This document shows positions 37,084 to 45,862 of a DNA stretch of 64,000 nt, one piece after another. Each line of letters opens with the position of its first letter. Within the stretch, counting starts at the first letter, position 1. The DNA is from Desulfobacteraceae bacterium. Its GTDB lineage: Bacteria > Desulfobacterota > Desulfobacteria > Desulfobacterales > Desulfobacteraceae. The stretch spans positions 82,450-146,449 of the forward strand of contig JADGEQ010000012.1 in NCBI GenBank assembly GCA_016744295.1, in the 5' to 3' direction. Made by a program: the position numbers and the translations under genes. The notes below the pieces were generated by a model. It saw only the letters and a program-made list of their open reading frames with translations. It did not search any database and was not told where the DNA came from.

Positions 37084-37602
37084 CTAGGGAACATCCCCCA
37101 TCTGTTTTTTGACTTCGGCAATCAATTCCCGATATCGATAATTATTAGGGTCTTCCGAAAGTGCCTTTTCCCCCCACTGAAGTGCATTTGGAAAATCCTT
37201 TTGCTGGCGGTAGTTTTCCGCAATAGCAGACAGCACATGCTGCAACGGTGCATTCATGCTTTCAGGCGGAATATCCAATACCTTTTTGAAATCAGCGAGA
37301 GCGCCTTCGTGATTCTTTTTGACTGTAGAACAACTTCCCCGGCCAATAAGGCTCTCCTCGTCGTACGGGTCCGATGCCAAAGCGCGCGAATAAAACAGAA
37401 TCGCATCATCAATTCGTCCTTCGATTTCTGAAATTTTGCCCAGATAAAAATAAGGGTTATCACCATCCTCGTGACGATAGGCAGGGTCAATCTTGACAAC
37501 TGCCTCAAATGCCCGGACAGCACCAATCCCGTCTGGTTTATTGAAACATTTTAAACCTTGATTAAACCAATCGGTCGCTGAAAGTGTACTATCGTTATCC
37601 AT
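37084..37602 (-). CDS. TPR-repeat protein
   Basis: 172 aa, ATG 37602 with AAGGA. Three to four tetratricopeptide repeats: AVRAFEAVVKIDPAYR, YFYLGKISEIEGRIDDAILF with RALASDPYDEESL, GALADFKKVLDI and NALQWGEKALSEDPNN. TPR proteins mediate protein contacts. Soluble, no signal peptide. Lies downstream of an attC-like sequence on the same strand, so it could be part of a captured cassette. Confidence 0.8.
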   Translation of the reverse strand: MDNDSTLSATDWFNQGLKCFNKPDGIGAVRAFEAVVKIDPAYRHEDGDNPYFYLGKISEIEGRIDDAILFYSRALASDPYDEESLIGRGSCSTVKKNHEGALADFKKVLDIPPESMNAPLQHVLSAIAENYRQQKDFPNALQWGEKALSEDPNNYRYRELIAEVKKQMGDVP

Positions 37603-37637
37603 TATATTCCTTGCTGTAATTGCGGTTCAGCCGCCGT

Positions 37638-37690
37638 GAATAAACAAAAAACATTCGCGGCTTACCCGCCAGTATGTTTCTTGTTGGGGT
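37638..37690 (-). other. attC-like sequence (isolated)
   Basis: On the minus strand CCCCAACAAGAAACATAC begins a sequence whose first 14 bases after CCCC are shared with the attC-like site at 47585-47636, and GAATGTTTTTTG pairs with AAACAT further on, as in that site. The right end (GTTTATTC) departs from consensus. It lies after the VOC gene and before the TPR gene. Confidence 0.4.
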
Positions 37691-37822
37691 TAGTGCTAAT
37701 AAAAGCTTGCTTTGCCATATAACTATTTTTTTTTTTCAATTCTATTTTTTTCAAGATAAATCTCACACCCAAATCCTCAATGTTAGTCGTTTTATTTTCA
37801 AAATTGACGTCATTCTTAAATC

Positions 37823-38368
37823 TCAGATGATACGCCTTTTTTCCAAAGGTGTCGGGTGGGTGACTTCCGGCCACTTCCCAAGCTGAGGCTCAGCGCCTTC
37901 AAGGGCTGATGCTGGCGGCGAGTCATCCCGTAATACAGGATTCTTTCGCATATCGTGGCCCTCGACTTCATAACAAAATTCAATTGGGATGCCATTGGGA
38001 TCAAAAGAATAAATGGAATGAATTGACCCATGATCAATCACGCCCGAACAATCAAATCCGGCAGCTTCAAGCTTGTCCTTTAAAAGCCAGGCCTCATTAT
38101 TTGAATCTACACCAAAAGCAATATGATCAAAGACAATCGGGCCTTTAACCGGCACGCCATGATCTTTGGGCTCTACAGGCCGGGCACCATCCCATTCAAA
38201 GAACGCCAATGTATTTTTCTCGTCTATCTCAAAAAAATAATGTCGGAATCCATCCGTTCCAAAACCGTTAACAAGGCGCATTCCGATAAGATCACGCCAA
38301 AAACGAATAGTTTTATCCATATCTGCTGTCACCATTGCCAGGTGATTTATACCTCTAAACCTCATCAT
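37823..38368 (-). CDS. VOC-family (glyoxalase/dioxygenase-like) protein
   Basis: 181 aa, ATG 38368 with AAAGGAG. Two beta-alpha-beta-beta-beta modules: GINHLAMVTADMDKTIRFW with the FFEIDE strand, then FDHIAFGVDSNNEAW and SFDPNGIPIEFCYEVEG. His in NHLAM, Glu in FFEID, His in FDHIA and Glu in IEFCY are the expected metal ligands. Members include glyoxalase I and extradiol dioxygenases; reaction unknown here. The C-terminal 30 residues are low-complexity. Confidence 0.85.
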   Translation of the reverse strand: MMRFRGINHLAMVTADMDKTIRFWRDLIGMRLVNGFGTDGFRHYFFEIDEKNTLAFFEWDGARPVEPKDHGVPVKGPIVFDHIAFGVDSNNEAWLLKDKLEAAGFDCSGVIDHGSIHSIYSFDPNGIPIEFCYEVEGHDMRKNPVLRDDSPPASALEGAEPQLGKWPEVTHPTPLEKRRII

Positions 38369-38423
38369 GTATCTCCTTTATTTTCTCAAGGTCGAAGCAA
38401 TGGCCACATATCTCCCCCATTTC

Positions 38424-38615
38424 TTACTCCCAAGGAGTGAGCCGAACCAGGCGCCCGTTCTTTTTATCTTCCAGAACCCATATGCCACCTTTGGGTCCTT
38501 GCTCAACCTCTCGTATCCGATTACCCATATCAAACCGTTCGACCTCATGGACCTGGTTCCCTTTAATATGGATCCGCACCAAAGACTTTGATCTGAGCCC
38601 TCCGATAAAGGCAGA
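38424..38615 (-). pseudogene. PQQ-type sugar dehydrogenase, C-terminal remnant
   Basis: Immediately after the aldolase stop, in frame to TAA at 38424, the minus strand reads [18 protein letters not shown], then [32 protein letters not shown], the conserved end of soluble aldose (YliI/Asd-type) dehydrogenases. A stop interrupts the frame just upstream and the rest of the enzyme is missing. The fragment ends a gene destroyed by rearrangement at the aldolase boundary. Confidence 0.75.
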
Positions 38616-38629
38616 TTGCTATTCCCGGA

Positions 38630-39673
38630 TTATTCGTTTTCCATTTCAGAAGAGTATTTTCCAAAGCGGGCAGCACCATTGCATTTGGCCCGGTGGAAAA
38701 GAACCCTTTGTGCCAGATCTTTATTTGCTGTTTCCCCTTTCCATGCAGCAAGGCAATCTTCCTGCAGCGCCCTGCCGTATGAAAAACTTAATTCCCATGG
38801 GAGGTGCTTATCTTTGTTCATGGCATTTAAATGAAGGGTGGCAAGCTTTGAGCTCTGCCCGCCGGACAGAAATGCAATTCCCGGTACTGCAGCAGGAACG
38901 CTGCGTTTGAATATCTTGATGGTGGATTGGGCCACAATCCTTGGATCGACTTGTTCTGGACAAATATCCCCGGGTGTCACCATGCTGGGTTTTAAAATCA
39001 TACCTTCCAGAAAGACCCCCTGAAGAGTCAGTTCTTCAAAAACCCTGTCAAGTGTAAATTGGGCAGCACGTTCACAACGCTCAAGGGTGTGGCTGCCGTT
39101 CATGAGAATTTCAGGTTCAATGATGGGAACAATCCCTTTGCTTTGACAAATAGCGGCATACCTTGCCAGGGAATGTGCATTCAGCGCAAGACTCAGTTGG
39201 GACGGCTGATGAGTTCCAATCTGGATGACTGACCGCCACTTTGCAAACCTGGCACCAAGCTCCCTGTATTCGTCAAGACGCTCTGACAGGCCGTCCAGGC
39301 CTTGTGTAATTGTTTCACCCACCGTATTGGGAATTCTGGTCAGCCCTTTGTCCACTTTTATGCCCGGGATAATACCGTTGTCTGATAAAATTTTTGAAAA
39401 AGGCGTACCGTTTGCAGCAGATTGCCTTAGGGTTTCATCAAACAGGATGACCCCGCTGATATGGTCTTCCAGTCCAGGTGTGGTGAGCAGCATTTCCCGG
39501 TAAAATCGCCGGTTCTCTTCTGTGGATTCAACATTGATCGTATCAAATCGTTTCTTTATTGTTGGATTGCTTTCATCTGCAGCCAGGATGCCTTTGCCCG
39601 GGGCAACCATCGCCCTTGCAGTCTCTTCCAGTTTTTTAAGGATGGTGTCGTTTGCTCGGATTATCGTCGTCAT
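38630..39673 (-). CDS. Class I fructose-bisphosphate aldolase
   Basis: 347 aa, ATG 39673 with GGGAGA. This is the eukaryote-like class I enzyme: GKGILAADES, FAKWRSVI, VPIIEPEIL (catalytic Glu), LEGMILKPSMVTPG with the Schiff-base Lys, and FLSGGQS. It cleaves fructose 1,6-bisphosphate to DHAP and glyceraldehyde 3-phosphate in glycolysis and gluconeogenesis without metal. The C-terminal tail lacks the final Tyr of animal enzymes. Monocistronic; its 3' end abuts the sugar dehydrogenase remnant. Confidence 0.93.
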   Translation of the reverse strand: MTTIIRANDTILKKLEETARAMVAPGKGILAADESNPTIKKRFDTINVESTEENRRFYREMLLTTPGLEDHISGVILFDETLRQSAANGTPFSKILSDNGIIPGIKVDKGLTRIPNTVGETITQGLDGLSERLDEYRELGARFAKWRSVIQIGTHQPSQLSLALNAHSLARYAAICQSKGIVPIIEPEILMNGSHTLERCERAAQFTLDRVFEELTLQGVFLEGMILKPSMVTPGDICPEQVDPRIVAQSTIKIFKRSVPAAVPGIAFLSGGQSSKLATLHLNAMNKDKHLPWELSFSYGRALQEDCLAAWKGETANKDLAQRVLFHRAKCNGAARFGKYSSEMENE

Positions 39674-39819
39674 CTTATTGAATCTCCCTTTTTTATCTGT
39701 GAAGGGTTTTATATTTGAAAATGGGACCAGAAATCATGCCTGATCTAATAAGAATAAGATGTTATTTAAAATTGGCAAGTAGGGACTCCTCCCGTCCTAG
39801 GTGGATAAAAATACAAATT

Positions 39820-40899
39820 CTACTGATTTTCCAGGAAAGAAATAATCTCATTGGGCCTAGGAGGACACCCGGGAACAAAAGAAGAACATCCAACCAGGCA
39901 ATCACCCACCCCCAGCCCATCAAACATTTTCTTCTTAAAGCCCTGCCCTATATTTACCGTTCCAGGCAGGGGTAAACCTTGTTCCTGCATCTGTTTCAAC
40001 GCCTGTGTCAGGGAAGCGAAACAGGCGCTGCAGGCCCCTTTCTCATGGATATGAGCTGCGAGTGAAGCCGCCAGCGGCGAACGTTGTAGACTGCTCAACC
40101 CCTCTCCTTTGTTCAGGGCATGCAGCGTCCCTGCAGACAAATCCTCAGATCCCACCCCCAGAAGGGCTGCTTTTTTAATATAAAGGACGTCTGATGTTTT
40201 CAGTCCCAAAAGGGAACAGGCATAACTATCTAGAAGAACCGGATCCAGGGCAGCCATAAAAAGATTGAGCGTAAAGGGGTTTCCGCCTTCTTCGAAATTT
40301 GGATCACCGTTCAGGGCATCCACCAGGATCAAATCGGGTCGAAGGATTTCATTCAGGTCTGCAATGGGCTGAAAAAGGCCTTCCCGATGATATCGCTGTT
40401 TTTCACTGTTGGGAATACAGCCTTTAAGATTCTTTAGCGCACAGGTCATGGCAGTCTGGCAATGGCCTTTGAGTACAGGGATGTTAATGAGTCGGTCCAA
40501 TTCCAAAATAGATCGGCAGATTCGATATCTTCCGTTGGATCCTTTGCAGGAAACAGATGGATCTTGCTGAAGGTCCACCAGGGGAACAGCATATTTTTTA
40601 GAAATATCTGAATAGCCGCAGACGTTAAACGCCTGTTCTGTTTTGTCGCCCACCCAGGAACCCTCTAAGATGCTGATCGTGTCAAATCCCTTTTCCTGGA
40701 GGAAGGTAATAATTCCTGCGCAAAACTCAGGGTGAGTTGTTGCCCCGGAGGATGCCTTTTTGGAGACCACCAAATTTGGTTTAAGTCCAATATGATCGGA
40801 AAAGGACCAGTTTTTCCATACCCCGGAAGATTCCATCAGGGCTTTCCCGGCTTCAAAGGGATCTTTCCCATACCAGCACAGGATCTTATCTTTTTTCAT
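39820..40899 (-). CDS. DUF362-family protein
   Basis: 359 aa, ATG 40899 with AAAGG. IGLKPNLV, ILEGSWVGD, KGHCQTAMTCALKNLKGC and LILVDALNGDPN follow DUF362, whose members in anaerobes are often fused to ferredoxin domains; here no 4Fe-4S motif is complete, but cysteines cluster at the C-terminus (GACSACF, GDCLVGCSSFVPGCPP). That cluster could bind a metal. Function unknown. Soluble, alone in its unit. Confidence 0.8.
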   Translation of the reverse strand: MKKDKILCWYGKDPFEAGKALMESSGVWKNWSFSDHIGLKPNLVVSKKASSGATTHPEFCAGIITFLQEKGFDTISILEGSWVGDKTEQAFNVCGYSDISKKYAVPLVDLQQDPSVSCKGSNGRYRICRSILELDRLINIPVLKGHCQTAMTCALKNLKGCIPNSEKQRYHREGLFQPIADLNEILRPDLILVDALNGDPNFEEGGNPFTLNLFMAALDPVLLDSYACSLLGLKTSDVLYIKKAALLGVGSEDLSAGTLHALNKGEGLSSLQRSPLAASLAAHIHEKGACSACFASLTQALKQMQEQGLPLPGTVNIGQGFKKKMFDGLGVGDCLVGCSSFVPGCPPRPNEIISFLENQ

Positions 40900-40952
40900 G
40901 ATAAACCTTTTTATGATGTTTGACACTGCCAAGAATCACTTGGAAAAGAGGA

Positions 40953-41840
40953 TTAAAATTTATGGCGCCAGGTTTTTTTTATAATTTGGACCAAAGTTTT
41001 GATCAGGACATCATCTGCTCTATTCTTTGAATAGGCAATGGATATGGGACAGGTCAATTTTTCAGGGGGGTCCCAGATAAAGATGATCTTGTTTTTTGCA
41101 AGTCTTTTGGCTTCATTCCTTTCAATGGCCGTCACTGCTGCACCTTCATTGATCAGAGTATTTTTGGTGATATCATCATTGGCAAAAACCGTATGGGTCA
41201 ACGCCAGGTTCTCTGCTGATAAAATATCTTTTACGCTTCTTACAAAAGGGCACAAATTGGTGGGAACAATCCATGGCAATTTTGCCATATCTTCCCATTG
41301 GGCATTCTCATGTGTTTTTTTATACAAAATGGGAACGGCAACAGCCACATTTGCCCTGGCAAGCGGTATGATTTCAAACCCATTCACATTATGCTCTCCA
41401 AAAACAAACCCGCAGTCCATTTCTTTGTTTTCAAGCCCGGCAAGAATCTCCCCCGTGTTGGATGGAACAATCTCAAGATGCAGTTGCGCATGCTTTTTGA
41501 ATATTTCTTTGATGATCAAAGGTATTTTAAGATAATCCGGGTCCGCATTAATGCCAAGCCGTAATTGCCCGTTTATTTTATGTTGAATCACAGCTGCGGT
41601 GTTGTAAAAATCAGTTGCACCCTCCAGGATTTTTATGGCTTTTTCTTTAAGTATCTTTCCCTGGGAGGTGATTTCCATACCTTTTGATGTTCTTGTAAAA
41701 AGGATGACATCAAATTCGAGTTCCAGGATTTTAATATGGCTGGACACAGAAGGCGGGGTGGTGTTCAATTCCTGAGCTGCCCTGGTGACATTCCCGGTTT
41801 TGGCCACGGTTACAAATGTTTTTAATTGATGCAGTTCCAT
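40953..41840 (-). CDS. LysR-family transcriptional regulator
   Basis: 295 aa, ATG 41840 (a TTG five codons earlier is less likely). N-terminal helix-turn-helix LKTFVTVAKTGNVTRAAQEL and SSHIKILELEFDVILFTR, then a periplasmic-binding-like effector domain (GQLRLGINADPDYLKIP). LysR proteins activate a divergent target when bound to a small ligand. The cupin gene starts 150 bp away in the opposite direction and is the probable target. Confidence 0.92.
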   Translation of the reverse strand: MELHQLKTFVTVAKTGNVTRAAQELNTTPPSVSSHIKILELEFDVILFTRTSKGMEITSQGKILKEKAIKILEGATDFYNTAAVIQHKINGQLRLGINADPDYLKIPLIIKEIFKKHAQLHLEIVPSNTGEILAGLENKEMDCGFVFGEHNVNGFEIIPLARANVAVAVPILYKKTHENAQWEDMAKLPWIVPTNLCPFVRSVKDILSAENLALTHTVFANDDITKNTLINEGAAVTAIERNEAKRLAKNKIIFIWDPPEKLTCPISIAYSKNRADDVLIKTLVQIIKKTWRHKF

Positions 41841-41885
41841 TTCTTTTGAGTCCAAAGGATAAAATTTTGAAACTTACCGCTGTTC

Positions 41886-41903
41886 GGTATTTCTTAACAT
41901 ACC
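41886..41903. promoter_or_regulatory. Candidate LysR-type operator
   Basis: GGTATTTCTTAACATACC has perfect 5-bp arms (GGTAT/ATACC) and lies in the 150-bp divergent gap between the LysR gene and the cupin gene. Size and position fit a LysR recognition dyad; direct evidence is lacking. Confidence 0.45.
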
Positions 41904-41990
41904 CTTCAATAATCACAAATAGATATTGATAGCGAGATAATATATATATTTTTTCATGTTTATCAAAAAAAATATATAAGGGGAATAAAA

Positions 41991-42356
41991 ATGGAAATCA
42001 ATGTAATTAATTTAAAAGAAAAACTGTCTTTGATCAATGCGCTGCATGAGTACAAACTGATCGCCAGGATGAATGATTACGATTTCAAGCTGATAAAAAT
42101 GAAAAGAGAGTTTGTCTGGCATAAACACCCGGACACGGATGAAGTCTTTTTTGCGATTGAAGGATCCTTTGATATTCATTTAAGGCAAAAGGTCCTGACA
42201 CTCAATCAAGGCGATATGGTGGTTATCCCAAAAAATGTTGAACATAAGCCTGTGTCAAAAAGTCAAAGTTCCATCCTTATGATTGAACCAACAGGGACTG
42301 TGAACACGGGTGATGCAGGCGGGGAACTCACAGATATAGTGCTTGAAAACATATAA
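41991..42356 (+). CDS. Single-domain cupin protein
   Basis: 121 aa, ATG 41991 with AGGGGAA. Cupin motif 1 in WHKHPDTDEVFFAIEG (His, His, Glu ligands) and motif 2 in GDMVVIPKNVEHKP. Small cupins bind a metal and act as isomerases, oxygenases or sensors; reaction unknown. Divergent from the LysR gene and probably its target. Confidence 0.85.
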   Translation: MEINVINLKEKLSLINALHEYKLIARMNDYDFKLIKMKREFVWHKHPDTDEVFFAIEGSFDIHLRQKVLTLNQGDMVVIPKNVEHKPVSKSQSSILMIEPTGTVNTGDAGGELTDIVLENI

Positions 42357-42460
42357 ACAATTGTTTTTTAGATATAAACCGACCCTGATGTTGAATGGGA
42401 ACCTTCAATTTTTATGCAAACTGTTCTCATTAAATTTTAGTTTTCAAGTTGTTTGTTTTA

Positions 42461-43327
42461 TTATAGGAGAGCCGGTATAGTATGATCCTTGATGCGGTCA
42501 GCCACAAAAATTGTGATATAAAGTATCCAGAAAATCAGGAAAACATGCAGCACGTCATTTTCAGAGAACCAGATACCCTTTGCCCATAATTTTTTTGTAA
42601 TGCCTAGTTTATTGTAGATCCAATAAGCCATCATAGTGCAAAGCAGTAAAATCCAGGAACCCAAAAGTACAAGATCCATGTAGTAACTGAACATATAGTA
42701 CCGCCATGCATTCAAGAGACAAAAAAATAAAAAAACCGGTGTCGAAACCCAAACCATGAATTCAAAAGTTATCAGGGATTTAATTGGCACTATCCCTCCG
42801 ATAAAAGTAAGGATAATGTATACCACGGAACTCATTACTGCATACCCAAGCAGCACCATCTGAAATGTTCCCGTTGTACAGGAATATGCTAAAGCGACCA
42901 GCATCGCATTCATGCTAGCCTGTTGGAACATGAGATAAACGACCTCCCACCAGCTGGTCCAGGAGCAGAACGGCCTCCCTGCACATTTGATCTCGTAGCC
43001 AAACGCCTGGTAACTTGTTCCGGCAAGAAGCGCGCCGATTCCCCACAGCAAAAGCGAAATACCCCACCACAGGCGAGAATTTTCGCCATTTTGAATTTGG
43101 AAAAAATATTGGCTGACACCAACGGTCAAGAGACCCAAAAGAAAAACCCAAAATGTTGAAAGGGGTTGACTTATGATCACCTCTTTGGAGGCGATCCGGA
43201 TCTTTGCGCAGGGTTGTTTCATACACCAGTTGTCTGAGGTTAGGTCAGGATCATCATGTGGAATCGATTTCAGGCGTCTAAAAACAGACAACAATACTTT
43301 TGAAATTTTAGTCAAGAGCAAAGGCAT
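42461..43327 (-). CDS. Integral membrane protein, unknown function
   Basis: 288 aa, ATG 43327 ten bases after the MDR oxidoreductase stop, with no ribosome-binding site of its own, so translation may be coupled. About seven hydrophobic segments between ~55 and ~280, with many Trp and Tyr. Cysteines are present near the N-terminus (NWCMKQPCAK). I do not recognise the family. Confidence 0.7.
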   Translation of the reverse strand: MPLLLTKISKVLLSVFRRLKSIPHDDPDLTSDNWCMKQPCAKIRIASKEVIISQPLSTFWVFLLGLLTVGVSQYFFQIQNGENSRLWWGISLLLWGIGALLAGTSYQAFGYEIKCAGRPFCSWTSWWEVVYLMFQQASMNAMLVALAYSCTTGTFQMVLLGYAVMSSVVYIILTFIGGIVPIKSLITFEFMVWVSTPVFLFFCLLNAWRYYMFSYYMDLVLLGSWILLLCTMMAYWIYNKLGITKKLWAKGIWFSENDVLHVFLIFWILYITIFVADRIKDHTIPALL

Positions 43328-43338
43328 CGTTAATTTAG

Positions 43339-44505
43339 TTAGAGCAAATATTGATTTAAATCATCGATTGGCGGTGGAATCAAAACAAATTTGCCAACAT
43401 GCTTTTTATCTGTGAATTCACGTTGTGCTTCAACAATTTTCTTGAGTGGAAACGTTTTTGCCAGAATGGGTTTGATCTCACCTTTTTCGATATAGGAAAT
43501 AAGGTTTGAGAAAATAGGCTCATCCCATGCAGTACACCCTATAAGCGTCAAATCCTTCAAATAAAAGTCGCGCATATCAAGCGCCACAAGTGGACCGGCA
43601 ATGGCGCCCGAGGATACAAACCGACCCCCTCTTTTCAATACTTTGAGCATCCCCCCAAAACAATACCCTGCAACATTATCAACCACAACATCCACAGATT
43701 TTTCACCTAAAAAATCCACAATATCCTCGTCACGGGCAATGACCTGATCTGCACCGAGTGCTTGTACTTTTTCAAGTTTTGCTTTCCCTGCGATAGCTGT
43801 TACAAACGCTCCCCGCCGCTTTGCCAGTTGCACGGCTGCGGAGCCTACACCACCTGAAGCGCCCGCTATCAATACATGCTCACCTCTAGCCACCTTTGCC
43901 CGGTGAACCATATTTTCAGCCGTACCATAAGCGCATGGAATTGTGCCAAGCTCGGCGTCACTCCACTCACAGTCCACAGGAAAAATCTCGGTTGCAGGCA
44001 CTTTTACAAATTGTGCAAACGCACCGTCAAAATCAGAAGCCATCCAAATATTTTCCAATGAATTCCAGCCCTTACTACGCATACAGGACCGAACCAATAC
44101 GCGCGAACCCACAAGGCTTTCATCACCTCCCGCTGCAACATCAACCACCCGACCGCAACAATCTGTACCCTGAATGAACGGAAATGGTGTCGCCTCATTC
44201 CAACCGCCATCCCCTTGTTCTTTTGCATCTTGCTTTTCTTTTTTTCCAGTTGTAAGGGATTCTGTGCTAGTTGTTACCTTGGAAGAGTACCAGCCAAGGC
44301 GGGTATTGATTTCAGTATTATTGACGCCAGCGGCAAGTACCTGTAAAAGAACTTCATTTGAGGCAAGTTCTGGAATCGGAACATACCGGTAATCAAGTTT
44401 TTCATAACCACCGTTTCCTGTTGTGACAACTGCTTTCATGGTTGTTCTGCAATCTTTGATATCAAAACGATCCTTTACGGACGTTGCTGTATTTTCTTTT
44501 TTCAT
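43339..44505 (-). CDS. Zinc-independent MDR oxidoreductase (quinone-reductase-like)
   Basis: 388 aa, ATG 44505 with GGGAAA. N-terminal GroES-like domain (VLLQVLAAGVNNTEINTRLG, FIQGTDCCGRVVDV) and a Rossmann domain with the NADPH motif GASGGVGSAAVQLAKRRG, then ALGADQVI and VDVVVDNVAG. NADPH-dependent reduction of quinones or alkenals is expected. The zinc ligands of alcohol dehydrogenases are not complete. Likely co-transcribed with the membrane protein that follows. Confidence 0.88.
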   Translation of the reverse strand: MKKENTATSVKDRFDIKDCRTTMKAVVTTGNGGYEKLDYRYVPIPELASNEVLLQVLAAGVNNTEINTRLGWYSSKVTTSTESLTTGKKEKQDAKEQGDGGWNEATPFPFIQGTDCCGRVVDVAAGGDESLVGSRVLVRSCMRSKGWNSLENIWMASDFDGAFAQFVKVPATEIFPVDCEWSDAELGTIPCAYGTAENMVHRAKVARGEHVLIAGASGGVGSAAVQLAKRRGAFVTAIAGKAKLEKVQALGADQVIARDEDIVDFLGEKSVDVVVDNVAGYCFGGMLKVLKRGGRFVSSGAIAGPLVALDMRDFYLKDLTLIGCTAWDEPIFSNLISYIEKGEIKPILAKTFPLKKIVEAQREFTDKKHVGKFVLIPPPIDDLNQYLL

Positions 44506-44619
44506 ACTTTCCCTTTCATCTTGTAGATACTTCCTAACGGGTTCACAAACAAATTCAAGCCCAGTATGCTACCTATTATATAAAACAATTTATATAAAAA
44601 ACAGCAGTATCTTCCAACA

Positions 44620-44805
44620 TCACCGGAGAAATGTCGGGTAAGCGGGGTACTTTTTTAAGTCCGTACGGCCGTCAGTAACATTACGATGACTATCATTCAC
44701 ACCAATACGGTGAATCCGTTCAAATCGTTTCACGTAATTCAACACCATGCTGGATGTTTGAACATTTTCAGGCCGGTGCAGATTTTGACCCCTTATCTGA
44801 TCCAT
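44620..44805 (-). CDS. Small hypothetical protein or cassette remnant
   Basis: 61 codons from ATG 44805 to a stop at 44620. No clear ribosome-binding site; the sequence (YVKRFERIHRIGVNDS) matches no family I know. Its stop lies inside a short hairpin (44610-44642), as with other genes in this cassette-like region, which is the only reason I list it. The remaining gap 44506-44876 shows nothing else. Confidence 0.3.
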   Translation of the reverse strand: MDQIRGQNLHRPENVQTSSMVLNYVKRFERIHRIGVNDSHRNVTDGRTDLKKYPAYPTFLR

Positions 44806-44875
44806 TACAGATCAACCTTCGCTTTTTCCAGCTATCCTCTATCTGCCGCAGGAATCATGGAGCAGGTTGGGTCAA

Positions 44876-44931
44876 GCCCAACATTATATAAGCGACTTCT
44901 TATCGCGCCTGGCACCTGTTACTTGTTAAAT
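44876..44931 (-). other. attC-like site after small membrane gene
   Basis: On the minus strand ATTTAAC (44931-44925, containing the gene's TAA stop) starts and GTTGGGC (44882-44876) ends a 56-bp segment. Both ends match RYYYAAC and GTTRRRY exactly; an inner GCGA/TCGC stem is visible. Confidence 0.6.
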
Positions 44932-45339
44932 TTTGCAATTCACATACACCCAAGTTACCATCAGTGCAAAGGGCAATAACACGCTAGGGGACACCATATT
45001 CCAAAAATGATGACCACCCTCTTTTTGCAAACCAAAAGGGGACGGCTTTATTGATCTATGATGAAGCAACCACTCTTTATGCAAATAATAAAGTGATACG
45101 TGAGCAATTATCACGGTTACAAATACAGATAGTGCTGAAATCCCCCCAACAATTGGAATCACCGTTTTTAAGGTTTCAAAAAGAGCTTGAACCCCATCAT
45201 TTTTCTTGGTTAAAATAGACAAAGCGGCAAACAACAGACCTTGGATTGTTAGCATCCATGAGAGCCTATTATTTATTAAATTATCCTCTCTCGACAATTG
45301 TTCCTTGTACATGTCATATGCTTCTTTATCACTGCACAT
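44926..45339 (-). CDS. Small membrane protein in cassette
   Basis: 137 aa, ATG 45339 with AAGGGA upstream. Three hydrophobic segments (~28-45, 62-85, 115-133) with a charged N-terminus and HKEWLLHHRS between the second and third. I do not recognise the family; small membrane proteins of unknown role are common in integron cassettes. The stop codon lies in an attC-like end. Confidence 0.65.
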   Translation of the reverse strand: MCSDKEAYDMYKEQLSREDNLINNRLSWMLTIQGLLFAALSILTKKNDGVQALFETLKTVIPIVGGISALSVFVTVIIAHVSLYYLHKEWLLHHRSIKPSPFGLQKEGGHHFWNMVSPSVLLPFALMVTWVYVNCKI

Positions 45340-45420
45340 ATTATGTCCCTTATGATTGGCGTTCCAATCACCGGCTCGCCCGGTGCATTTACCATGTTTT
45401 ATATTCTTTAAAAATATGGG

Positions 45421-45467
45421 GCTTAACTTTGTGTCCAATTTTTTTGTGGGAGGATCACTTGTTTGAC
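45421..45467 (-). other. attC-like site after GNAT gene
   Basis: GTCAAAC (45467-45461) and GTTAAGC (45427-45421, exact GTTRRRY) bound a 47-bp segment with GTGATCC pairing to GGACAC, leaving one unpaired A, as expected for the extrahelical base of attC. Short for a site. Confidence 0.5.
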
Positions 45468-45474
45468 GTGAAAT

Positions 45475-45858
45475 TTATTCGACATATCCATTTAATCTAA
45501 AAATTTCAACATCTTTTGTTCTTTTGGCCATTGCTGTCAGCATTTTACTGTATCCAAATTTTTCATAAAATGACTCTTTTCCTGGTACTGAATACAAAAT
45601 AATGTTTTCAACGGGTAATCTTTTATGTAACTCAATAAGGATTCGGCTTCCAACACCTTTGTTTTGGAATTCTGGCAAAATAACAAGATCATAAATGGCT
45701 GCTTGGTATTCTCCATCAGAAATAGCCCGCCCCATTCCAATAAGTTTGCCTGCAACAAAAGCAAAGCAGACCAGAAAACTATTTTCACATGACCTGCGAA
45801 GCTTATCTGGTACCCGAATTCCCAAAGGGGCTAATCTGAATATTTCAGCTACTTCCAA
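45475..45858 (-). CDS. GNAT-family N-acetyltransferase
   Basis: 127 aa from TTG 45858; no ATG is available and an in-frame stop lies 11 codons upstream, so TTG or a rare ATT start is needed. Acetyl-CoA binding motif in VILPEFQNKGVGSRIL (Q/R-x-x-G-x-G/A form), with YEKFGY near the end, defines the GNAT fold. Acceptor unknown. It follows the AAC(3) gene within four bases, so the two share a transcript and probably one cassette. Confidence 0.75.
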   Translation of the reverse strand: MEVAEIFRLAPLGIRVPDKLRRSCENSFLVCFAFVAGKLIGMGRAISDGEYQAAIYDLVILPEFQNKGVGSRILIELHKRLPVENIILYSVPGKESFYEKFGYSKMLTAMAKRTKDVEIFRLNGYVE

Positions 45859-45862
45859 CCAA

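Noticed and set aside
42461..43327. Microbial rhodopsin or 7TM receptor
   Set aside because: About seven helices but no retinal-binding Lys motif or receptor signature.
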